From: a virus
Direction: 5' to 3' (one strand)
IMG/VR virus record: IMGVR_UViG_3300014827_000004
Location: 7,608-47,055 of that record
Length of the DNA: 39,448 nucleotides
A program made the position numbers and the translations under genes. Positions 33,387 through 39,448 of this stretch are shown piece by piece (the stretch's first letter is position 1; every line of letters starts with the position of its first letter). The notes beneath the pieces were generated by a model. It was not told the origin of the DNA. It did no database searches and saw nothing but the letters and a program-made list of their open reading frames with translations.

Positions 33387-34604
33387 TTATTGTAAAATTA
33401 CATCCTTAATCAATTCAATTTTCCCATTATCATCAACAATACAAATGGTTTGAGATGCAAAAGTTGTAGCTCCAAACTTAACTGAGTAGTCATTATATCC
33501 ACTCAAACAACCTGTATAAATAACATATCTTCCGTTATTCTCAGACTCAATATTAAAGTTATGTAAATGGCCCTTAAACAGAACATCATAGAATTGGTTA
33601 TCTACAGAAATCTCATTTCTCATAGCCCTCTTACCATCTTTAGTAGAGTCCTCACCATGAATGAATTTACATTTAAGTCCATTAATACTTTTAACTATTT
33701 CTTTATCTGTATGTGATCTATCAATGACTGTTACACGTTTATTATCGGTTATTTCTACATAAGTTTTAAGTTGTTCTCTAATAATAACTTCTGCATTATC
33801 TCCATCAAGATTAACTTTCTTATCTCCATTTATTCTGTCGTGATTTCCGTAAATGCTATCATATTCAACTTTTGTATATTTGCTTAACGCACACAGAAAT
33901 CTATAAATTAGTTTAATAGCTTTATTTATTTGCTCTGATTGTGTAAACTCACAGAATTGACTTTGATTTGCTCTCATGTAAGTATGTTCTATTATATCTC
34001 CTGTGTTGACAACAGAAATATTACTAATTCCATACAATTCTATGTATTTATAGCATTCAGAAATAAGTTTATCTACTCTTTTATTAGCAATTTCCCAATT
34101 ATAGTAATTACCCTTACAATTATCAATCACATACCCGATATGCCAGTCTGTCATATGGACTATCATTTTATATTTGCTATTATTTACATTTAATGTTTCA
34201 TGACAATATTCAGGAATAATAATCGTACAATTTTCTGATAGATAATCTTTAATATCTTCCGCAACACTAACAGACTTAATGAAGTCTTTTTTTAGAGCAT
34301 TAAGTTGTCTGTTTTGGTCTCTAATTTGTTGTTTCTTAATATCAAGTTCTCCGACAATTTCTCTAACTTGATCTAATTTCTTTTCTACAATAATATCTCT
34401 GATTACTTCTTGTTTTTTGAGAGTACCATCTTTACCTTGGCGTTTTTTAATAAATTGTCTATATGCTTCTCCAGTTGGAAACGGTAGTTCATAAAAATTG
34501 TTCAAGTCTGACCAAGAAGGTTTATTAGTATTAAGTAGAGTCTTATATTTATTTCTATTATTTTTGAAGTCTACGCCTATAGTATATAATTCGTTTTTAG
34601 ACAT
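33387..34604 (-). CDS. Calcineurin-like metallophosphoesterase
   Basis: A 405-residue protein. Residues 1-130 are charged helices with a coiled coil (about 75-110). The phosphoesterase domain shows D153-W-H155, GD203-IIE, GN254-H255-D (YGNHDR), HGED and KGHLH, a nearly complete set of metal ligands. It is similar in outline to SbcD/Mre11-type nucleases and to phage phosphoesterases. The GDxx[DE] motif carries Glu where Asp is common. The start is the ATG at 34604, 6 nt after GAGG; a longer frame to 34619 is rejected. It probably acts on DNA ends or nucleotides, but the substrate is unknown. Confidence 0.8.
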   Translation of the reverse strand: MSKNELYTIGVDFKNNRNKYKTLLNTNKPSWSDLNNFYELPFPTGEAYRQFIKKRQGKDGTLKKQEVIRDIIVEKKLDQVREIVGELDIKKQQIRDQNRQLNALKKDFIKSVSVAEDIKDYLSENCTIIIPEYCHETLNVNNSKYKMIVHMTDWHIGYVIDNCKGNYYNWEIANKRVDKLISECYKYIELYGISNISVVNTGDIIEHTYMRANQSQFCEFTQSEQINKAIKLIYRFLCALSKYTKVEYDSIYGNHDRINGDKKVNLDGDNAEVIIREQLKTYVEITDNKRVTVIDRSHTDKEIVKSINGLKCKFIHGEDSTKDGKRAMRNEISVDNQFYDVLFKGHLHNFNIESENNGRYVIYTGCLSGYNDYSVKFGATTFASQTICIVDDNGKIELIKDVILQ

Positions 34605-34668
34605 TCTCAACCTCATCACAATTTATTTTCATTATTAATATCATAATCGACCATATGATTTATCTTAA

Positions 34669-34794
34669 TTAAATCTCATTCCAAAAGGAACAATCTTGAC
34701 AATACAGAATAGTTTTTTCACAATAAAATTTTAGGAAATACCTATGCTTACCGCAACAGGGGCATGTTGTATCTTCAATATTTAGTTTTTCCAT
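34669..34794 (-). CDS. 41-residue zinc-ribbon protein
   Basis: A tiny protein (M-E-K-L-N-I-E-D-T-T-C-P-C-C-G-K) with CPCCG, then CQDC near the end, so one Cys4 zinc ribbon. GGAGG is 9 nt before the ATG at 34794. It lies between the tRNA genes and the metallophosphoesterase. Such mini zinc ribbons are common in phages and may bind nucleic acid or the host polymerase. No function is assigned. Confidence 0.7.
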   Translation of the reverse strand: MEKLNIEDTTCPCCGKHRYFLKFYCEKTILYCQDCSFWNEI

Positions 34795-34832
34795 TAGTTT
34801 AATCCTCCTTGTAAGAGAATATAATAATTATT

Positions 34833-34906
34833 TGGAGCCGAAACACAGAATCAAACTGTGAATCTCTGATTACAAAACAGAAGTTTTATCATTAAACTAT
34901 TTCGGC
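34833..34906 (-). tRNA. tRNA-Thr (anticodon UGU)
   Basis: The cloverleaf folds well: acceptor stem GCCGAAA/TTTCGGC, D arm GTTT/AAAC, TpsiC arm CACAG/CTGTG, and an encoded CCA end with discriminator T. The anticodon loop TTTGTAA gives anticodon TGT, reading ACA. One T-T mismatch closes the anticodon stem. It follows the Asn tRNA by 3 bases. Confidence 0.85.
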
Positions 34907-34909
34907 ATT

Positions 34910-34985
34910 TGGCTGCGAGAGCAAGGTTCGAACTTGCGACATTCTGATTAACAGTCAGACGCTCTACCAACTGAGCTATCACGCA
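34910..34985 (-). tRNA. tRNA-Asn (anticodon GUU)
   Basis: The cloverleaf has a TCTGA/TCAGA anticodon stem with loop CTGTTAA (anticodon GTT), a GCAAG/CTTGC T arm with loop TTCGAAC, discriminator G and an encoded CCA. The acceptor stem has one T-T mismatch (TGCGTGA/TCTCGCA). It reads AAC and AAU, codons an AT-rich phage uses heavily. Confidence 0.9.
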
Positions 34986-34991
34986 ATATAG

Positions 34992-35209
34992 TGCAACAAT
35001 CTAAAAACATTAAGTAAGTATTAATACTCCCCCTAAGAAAAACTCATGTTGCAAAGTTTTTGTTCGGTGCTAGTTTTTATCTAAGATATCACTAGCAAAC
35101 CTATTTAGTATAGTATATTTAGTATTAATAAGCTGACATAACCCAACCAACGACAGCACGTGCAATCCCCACACTAAAACACCAGAGCGTTTAATGGACT
35201 TTATTGCAC
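34992..35209 (-). other. Non-coding stretch with several inverted repeats upstream of the tRNAs
   Basis: The 286 bases between the tRNAs and the 54-residue gene hold no gene I can support. Three inverted repeats stand out: TGCAACA/TGTTGCA (34992-34998, 35047-35053); a hairpin TGCTAGT/ACTAGCA (35068-35074, 35091-35097) with an inner 4-bp stem; and GTGCAAT/ATTGCAC (35160-35166, 35203-35209). This may be a structured RNA transcribed with the tRNAs, or just their leader. No known RNA family is recognised. Confidence 0.4.
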
Positions 35210-35270
35210 TTCCCAAATATAAGAAGGAGAGAGAATAATTTAAATTATAGATTTATCTCCCCAAAAAGTC

Positions 35271-35435
35271 TTATTCAGCTTCTTCTGCCGATAGATACTG
35301 TTCACAACCATTTATCTTAATATCTAAAATTCCTGGTTTCTTTTCTGTGCCTTCGAGTTTATACAATTTTTGAGACCATTCACAGACACTAGCTTTTACA
35401 CATGATTCACAAAAAGAATTAATAATTTGTACCAT
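35271..35435 (-). CDS. 54-residue Cys-containing small protein
   Basis: The product (M-V-Q-I-I-N-S-F-C-E-S-C-V-K...) has CESC, then a third and fourth Cys (VCEW and NGCEQY), so a possible zinc site, and an acidic end. AAGGTGG is 11 nt before the ATG at 35435. It lies between the HU-like gene and the tRNAs. Function unknown. It is short, but the Cys pattern, ribosome-binding site and lack of a competing frame support it. Confidence 0.6.
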   Translation of the reverse strand: MVQIINSFCESCVKASVCEWSQKLYKLEGTEKKPGILDIKINGCEQYLSAEEAE

Positions 35436-35547
35436 ATTATTATATTCCACCTTATTATTTTATTTTACTTGTTACACAAATACAATTTAGTATTCATGTT
35501 TCTATATGGTAATGGTGTAATGTGGGATTGTTCCACATATACCTCTC

Positions 35548-35832
35548 TTATGCTTTAACTTTGTCAGAAAATGCTTTTCCGCAAGAGTACGCAACCTTAA
35601 AGGAATCCTCAGTAGTCCAAGTTTCTCCCTTACGATCACCAAATTGAATTGTTCCAGATGTTCCTTTGGTTGCTTTTTTCTCGAAACTACCAAAACCAAC
35701 AATTTGTACCTTCAAACCTTCTGTTACAGCATCTTCGATAACTTCTAATGTCGCTTTTAGTGAAATTTCTGTGTCCTTTTTAGAGAAACCTGTTTTCTCT
35801 GCAATAGCATTAATTAATTCTTGGCGATTCAT
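35548..35832 (-). CDS. HU-like DNA-bending protein with an altered arm
   Basis: A 94-residue HU/IHF-family protein. The N-terminal half is classical: MNRQELINAIAEKTGFSKKD, then the VQIVGFGSFE strand. The DNA-binding arm is unusual. Where HU proteins have an RNPxTG tip with the intercalating proline, this one reads KGTSGTIQFGDRKGETW with no such proline. The C-terminal helix (GKAFSDKVKA) is normal. It may therefore bend DNA less or bind other shapes. GGAG lies about 10 nt before the ATG at 35832. In SPbeta an HU-like gene (yonN) lies beside the yonO RNA polymerase gene, and this window has both within 2 kb. Confidence 0.85.
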   Translation of the reverse strand: MNRQELINAIAEKTGFSKKDTEISLKATLEVIEDAVTEGLKVQIVGFGSFEKKATKGTSGTIQFGDRKGETWTTEDSFKVAYSCGKAFSDKVKA

Positions 35833-35863
35833 TTTATATTAACTCCTTTTATTCTGTTTATTT

Positions 35864-37099
35864 TTAATCCAATAGATCAGCTAATTCAGCCGACTTTGAG
35901 CGTTCTGTAATATTTAATTCTACACATCCAAATAATTCTTGACCTTTTAGTTTATTGATGACTTGTTTTAATCCATTGTTTCTTTCAAATAACTTATCAT
36001 CAATTTGCTTGAAGTCTCCATTTAACCACAAGACACTACCTTCTGCTAAACGACCAATAAGCAATTGGATATGTTCCTTACTCATATTTTCTGCTTCTGT
36101 GCAGTAGATAATTGAGCGTTTTAAATCACGCCCACGAATAAATCCTAGATGCTGTAATACAATTACTCCATCATCAATTAACTTAGTTAATCCTTCTACT
36201 CCTCCAACATGGTCTGCCAAAGGCATAGCAAATGAAATTAATTTGTCATCAGCACTCCCAGGTAAAAATCCTAATGGTTTACTTCCTAAAACCTCAATAT
36301 TATTTCTTACAAAAACTAACTTATCAAATACACCTTGTCTTATCATAGAAAGTGCATGAGTAGCCATAATTAGATCCTTGCCTGACCCAGCCTTTCCAAA
36401 AATAGCTTTTATAGTTATTAACCTGTTTTGGAACAAGTCAAAAGCTAACTCCTGTTGGTCGTTCCTTGGTTTAATTTTATCTGTATAAGTAAAATCAAGT
36501 TTGCTCTTTTTACTTTCAAAAACTACCTTGAAGAACTCATTTCCATTCCATCTTTGTTTATCAACAATTTCTCCATCTTCATTTTTAATAAAAACGTATT
36601 CGTTTGTCAATAATCCTATATTATTAAGTTTTTTATTTTCATAAAATGATGCTAATTCAGAATCACTAAATGTTACTTCTCTATATCCTTTGTAATTATC
36701 ATCCTCAGATGATTTCTCTTCTAATTTGTCACAAGGAATCATGAGCAGATTGCATTTTTCTCTAAACAGCAGATCATTGCTAATTGCGCGTACTTCATTA
36801 TTACTATCATAAAGTTGATTCAGCACAGAGATAATCTTATTGTCCATTGAACCAATATCAAAATATGAAGGTAGGTCAAAATTACATTCATTAATTATGT
36901 ATTGAATTTTATCCGCATATTTCTCAATTGCTCTGCCAGCACGACGAGCTTTAAATTTCTTATCATCTACATGACTCTCTTTATGTTTATCTAATTCTTG
37001 AAGCACATACCCACAAATGTAGACTTTATCATAATTCAAAAAGATGGAATCAGGGTCTTCCATTAAAACGTTTGTGTCTGGAAAACGTTCTTTGAACAA
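35864..37099 (-). CDS. phoH: PIN-PhoH protein (PhoH-like ATPase)
   Basis: An N-terminal PIN nuclease domain (PDTNVLMEDPDSIF near residue 10, LQELDKHKES near 45) is followed by a PhoH P-loop ATPase. Walker A is FGKAGSGKD at about residue 237, and a Walker B-like IIYCTEAENMSKE comes later. Cellular PIN-PhoH proteins are RNA-acting ATPase/nucleases; phage copies are common but of unsettled role. Start choice: a TTG at 37099 lies 10 nt after AAGGG (411 residues). The ATG at 37108 is only 1 nt from that site, and a still longer frame to 37237 overlaps the upstream gene by 100 bases. The domain call is firm; the exact start is less so. Confidence 0.85.
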   Translation of the reverse strand: MFKERFPDTNVLMEDPDSIFLNYDKVYICGYVLQELDKHKESHVDDKKFKARRAGRAIEKYADKIQYIINECNFDLPSYFDIGSMDNKIISVLNQLYDSNNEVRAISNDLLFREKCNLLMIPCDKLEEKSSEDDNYKGYREVTFSDSELASFYENKKLNNIGLLTNEYVFIKNEDGEIVDKQRWNGNEFFKVVFESKKSKLDFTYTDKIKPRNDQQELAFDLFQNRLITIKAIFGKAGSGKDLIMATHALSMIRQGVFDKLVFVRNNIEVLGSKPLGFLPGSADDKLISFAMPLADHVGGVEGLTKLIDDGVIVLQHLGFIRGRDLKRSIIYCTEAENMSKEHIQLLIGRLAEGSVLWLNGDFKQIDDKLFERNNGLKQVINKLKGQELFGCVELNITERSKSAELADLLD

Positions 37100-37136
37100 A
37101 TATATCATTCCCTTATTATTTATTTTGTCTACATTA

Positions 37137-37376
37137 TTACAAGACACTAAGCAAATATTTTTGATTATGTTTAACTGTTTCTGGGTTAACTTTAGTTCGA
37201 GACTCAATTCTAAGTAATTGATTAAATACATTATCATTTACAAATCTAGTTTTTTCTTTCCCAGAACCTTGTTTATTAACAACTACCAATTGATCACCAT
37301 AGTTACCCTGTGAAGTGAGTTTGAGAATCTTATTGTCTATGAGAAAGTCCATCTGAAGTTTTGATATCTTTTGCAA
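37137..37376 (-). CDS. 79-residue unknown protein
   Basis: A charged, helix-rich protein (L-I-D-N-K-I-L-K-L-T-S-Q-G) with a basic middle and no motif I recognise. It starts at a TTG (37376), 11 nt after AAAGGAG. It ends 37 bases before the PhoH start, so the two are likely co-transcribed. A promoter-like element and a 10-bp inverted repeat lie 45-80 bases upstream, which suggests regulated expression. Confidence 0.6.
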   Translation of the reverse strand: MQKISKLQMDFLIDNKILKLTSQGNYGDQLVVVNKQGSGKEKTRFVNDNVFNQLLRIESRTKVNPETVKHNQKYLLSVL

Positions 37377-37419
37377 GTTTATGTAATCTCCTTTGGAGTT
37401 TATTTTTGTTACTTTTATT

Positions 37420-37454
37420 TATATAGTTAAATTGTGATCGACCGCACAATTTAA
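37420..37454 (-). promoter_or_regulatory. Operator-like inverted repeat overlapping a possible promoter
   Basis: TTAAATTGTG (37427-37436) and CACAATTTAA (37445-37454) form a perfect 10-bp inverted repeat with an 8-bp centre. On the minus strand TTGTGC (37444-37449) and TATATA (37420-37425) are spaced 18 bp apart, so the repeat would cover the -35 and spacer. A dimeric repressor could bind here and control the 79-residue and PhoH genes. Confidence 0.5.
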
Positions 37455-37463
37455 TAAATTACT

Positions 37464-37632
37464 AAGGGTACAATTTTACAATCATACCCTTCTTCATAAG
37501 GGTCATACATATCTCTTTATTTTGTATATTAGGCTATGTTTCCCTTAGAGACTATTATGACGAATTGCTGTAATGCAGTCATACCAACGGTTACATCAAT
37601 TATGGATATTTGGTTAAATCTCAAACCGTTGG
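37464..37632 (-). other. Non-coding, hairpin-rich stretch downstream of the RNA polymerase gene
   Basis: Between the polymerase stop (37656) and the 79-residue gene I see no gene. Stems found: CCAACGGTT/AACCGTTGG (37584-37592, 37624-37632); a GACT...AGTC stem near 37551-37581 with an inner ATTA/TAAT; and AAGGGTA/TACCCTT (37464-37470, 37485-37491), which competes with ACCCTT/AAGGGT (37486-37491, 37498-37503). The two last stems share one arm, so only one can form at a time. It could be a terminator/antiterminator pair or a structured leader; there is no U-tract. Confidence 0.45.
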
Positions 37633-37655
37633 GAGAGTAAGGGTGTAGCATTTTT

Positions 37656-39448
37656 CTATTTGCGAGATTTATTATATCTAAGTCGTTGTATGGCTCTGTC
37701 ATTCTCTAATTTTGTAGCTCTCGCACATATTTTACAGTATTTAAGTTTGTTATTCGTCTGGTCTATTAAGTCTCCGCAAGCTTCACAATATGTTTTATTA
37801 GTATCCACATTTCCCTTTAGATTCTCAACAATAATATTTCCAAAGCATTCCCATAATGTAGTTTTAAAATTTGACTTTTTAAATTCATATAGATATTTAA
37901 CCAATACGTCAGTTACATAATATATGTCTTCATTAACTTCTAATATGCTTTTTACAATTTCTTGATAAAGATAAGTTACGTTGCTTTGTTCATCATCTTC
38001 ATATGTAGAGTTCATCATGAAATGCTTCTTCAAGTCCATCTCTTTATACTTTTTAATAACATCTTCATCTAGCTTTATTCTTTTGTTCTTTAACATCATC
38101 TTATAATCAAAATTTCCTAAATTCGCTGCAACAAAACTTATCTTAGTATTAGGTATTATTTTCTCCAATCTATTTACTATACTATTATTAACTTCCTCAA
38201 CTTTATCCTTTTCTTTATCCTTAGCGTAGATAAAAAAGTGTGGAGTTTTTAACTTTGTATAATCAGTAATCATATTCTTCTTATATTTTGGTCTTACTGG
38301 TTTATACAATGTCTTAGCATAATCAATTGTAAAATTATTTTCCATACAAAGTAATTTAACTACTTCAAGGTTTACATTTCCACTATTCCATATCTTTGTA
38401 ATGTTATTACTTACCGTTCCTATGTTCCCTCCTGTATATGCAGTCTTTAGTCCATTATAGATACTATTATTAGTGATAATTTCAGCAGGAGCTTTTCTCA
38501 TGTTATAGTATAAGGGAACTATTCCTTCCATATTACGCTCCGCTATAGAAATTAGAGTAGGGCAAGCAACTACCAAAGACTTATCTCCATCAACATCAAA
38601 TTGTAGGATCTTAGATATTAAATCGTGACAACTAGTATATACCCCATTAGTAATAAACCATTTTTTCTTATCATCATCAATAATATTATTTCTGATTGCG
38701 TGTTCCCTGTAAAGATGTGGGCTGCGTAGGCAATCCAGTTTAGGAGAATTAGGATATAGGTTACAATATACATCTCCATCATTGAGCAATCCTTTAGGGT
38801 CTGTATCTCCAAGAATCAAATACTCACAGAAAGCGTAGATGTCAGGAATAATAAAAGTATATACTCCATTTATGTCTAACTTAGCCGATCTACCTTCTTT
38901 AACCATACTTTTTTTAACTTGTTTCAATATTTCCTTACTATATGTATCATTCAACAACTCAGGATAAATCTCCAATGCTTGTTGAATATTATTCTTATTC
39001 TTGTTAGACTTCTTTACTCCTAATACTTTAAGCATGGTTTTTCTATCTCTGCCAATGTTCAAGATATTATATTTAGTTGTCTTTGCAATAGTTTCTAATT
39101 CTTTATTGTCCATATCAGTTAATGTCTGAAGCATCTGATAGTTTATTTTTGCATCGCTAAAATCTTCTTCCTCTTCATTACATTTTCCAGCTTGACACTT
39201 ATACTTTATGTAGTTATCTTGGTATACTTCCCACCCTGACATTTTAGTATCTAATGTGTTTTGAAAATACTTATACATCTTGAATTGACTACGAGTGAAA
39301 ATTACTTGTATTCCTTCCCCTAATATATCGTGGCATTTCCCATAAATATCTACCACATTTCCATATATTTTACCTTCACTATTTTTATTTGATTCTATAA
39401 TAAACTCATCAAACGCAAATGGAACTAGCAAACCTTTAATCCAAGGTC
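37656..39448 (-). CDS. YonO/QDE-1-like single-chain RNA polymerase, 5' end cut off
   Basis: About 597 codons are visible and the frame stays open to the window edge. A TTG at 39431 is preceded in frame by P-W-I-K-G, so the true start is outside. The hallmark is FDVDGDKSLVV (Asp triad at 38583-38597), the DxDGD catalytic motif of two-barrel RNA polymerases (multi-subunit beta', QDE-1 and SPbeta YonO). About 40 residues before it, CLRSPHLYREHAI matches the conserved R-x-P-x-L block of the RdRP-like family. The C-terminus adds a zinc ribbon (CEAC...CKIC). YonO is a DNA-dependent polymerase shown to transcribe SPbeta late genes; the same job is inferred here for the head and tail genes downstream. 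The family call is confident because the catalytic motif and its partner block sit in the right order. Confidence 0.85.
   Translation of the reverse strand, partial: PWIKGLLVPFAFDEFIIESNKNSEGKIYGNVVDIYGKCHDILGEGIQVIFTRSQFKMYKYFQNTLDTKMSGWEVYQDNYIKYKCQAGKCNEEEEDFSDAKINYQMLQTLTDMDNKELETIAKTTKYNILNIGRDRKTMLKVLGVKKSNKNKNNIQQALEIYPELLNDTYSKEILKQVKKSMVKEGRSAKLDINGVYTFIIPDIYAFCEYLILGDTDPKGLLNDGDVYCNLYPNSPKLDCLRSPHLYREHAIRNNIIDDDKKKWFITNGVYTSCHDLISKILQFDVDGDKSLVVACPTLISIAERNMEGIVPLYYNMRKAPAEIITNNSIYNGLKTAYTGGNIGTVSNNITKIWNSGNVNLEVVKLLCMENNFTIDYAKTLYKPVRPKYKKNMITDYTKLKTPHFFIYAKDKEKDKVEEVNNSIVNRLEKIIPNTKISFVAANLGNFDYKMMLKNKRIKLDEDVIKKYKEMDLKKHFMMNSTYEDDEQSNVTYLYQEIVKSILEVNEDIYYVTDVLVKYLYEFKKSNFKTTLWECFGNIIVENLKGNVDTNKTYCEACGDLIDQTNNKLKYCKICARATKLENDRAIQRLRYNKSRK

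Noticed and set aside
34986-35270. A third tRNA gene upstream of tRNA-Asn
   Set aside because: I looked for a T-arm and anticodon stem; the inverted repeats do not form a cloverleaf.
35502-35547. Terminator after the HU-like gene
   Set aside because: A 6-bp stem (ATGTGG/CCACAT) is present, but it is short and has no U-tract, so I do not list it as a feature.
35502-35702. Minus-strand open frame of 66 codons overlapping the HU-like gene
   Set aside because: It is another frame of the HU gene's 3' half; the HU frame is clearly the coding one.
37109-37237. Longer N-terminus for the PhoH-like protein
   Set aside because: It overlaps the 79-residue gene by 100 bases, has no ribosome-binding site, and lies before the PIN domain.

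Overview
This window is a continuous piece of a large, AT-rich, tailed bacteriophage or prophage, almost certainly of a low-GC Gram-positive (Bacillota) host. The signs are strong Shine-Dalgarno sites (AAGGAGG type) before nearly every gene, frequent TTG and GTG starts, sigma-A-like promoters, a lipoprotein signal, and a complete siphovirus head and tail module. Every gene but one lies on the minus strand, so the genome reads from right to left. Both ends are cut: an RNA polymerase gene runs off the right edge, and a new gene has just begun at the left edge.

Layout in the direction of transcription. (1) 39448-35271: a YonO/QDE-1-like single-chain RNA polymerase with a DVDGD catalytic motif, a small unknown gene behind an operator-like inverted repeat, a PIN-PhoH ATPase, an HU-like protein and a small Cys-containing protein. 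(2) 35270-34833: a 286-base stretch with several inverted repeats, then tRNA-Asn(GUU) and tRNA-Thr(UGU). (3) 34800-31895: a 41-residue zinc ribbon, a metallophosphoesterase, a ClpP-like serine protease, a small unknown protein and a Cys-rich acidic protein. (4) 31811-19328: a putative small terminase, large terminase, portal, protease/scaffold, decoration protein, major capsid protein, head-tail joining proteins (one with an Ig-like end), a tail-assembly candidate and the major tail protein. (5) 19322-17632: a strong terminator, then a RusA-like resolvase and a tyrosine recombinase, which split the tail module. (6) 17584-6175: two small tail genes, a 1,861-residue tape measure, Dit, a repeat protein and a Tal-like tail-tip protein with histidine pairs. 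(7) 6149-5156: a plus-strand lipoprotein gene (moron) and a small regulatory module with a ribbon-helix-helix protein. (8) 5053-3821: a zinc-ribbon endonuclease with its own terminator. (9) 3787-77: a large fibre or receptor-binding protein with three tandem modules and a C-terminal SGNH esterase.

How it works together (inference): the phage RNA polymerase and HU protein lie upstream of the late genes on the same strand, which recalls yonN-yonO of SPbeta, so the polymerase may transcribe the head and tail operon. Hairpins after the capsid gene and around the tape measure gene would tune expression. The recombinase points to a temperate life style.

The most unusual observation is that two genes, the RusA-like resolvase and a 158-residue tail-completion candidate, have a good Shine-Dalgarno site exactly 9 nt before an ATT codon, with no ATG, GTG, TTG or CTG start available at that position. 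In RusA the conserved N-terminal motif lies upstream of the first ATG, so AUU initiation is the best reading. Several genes of 41-54 codons are easy to miss and are listed here.
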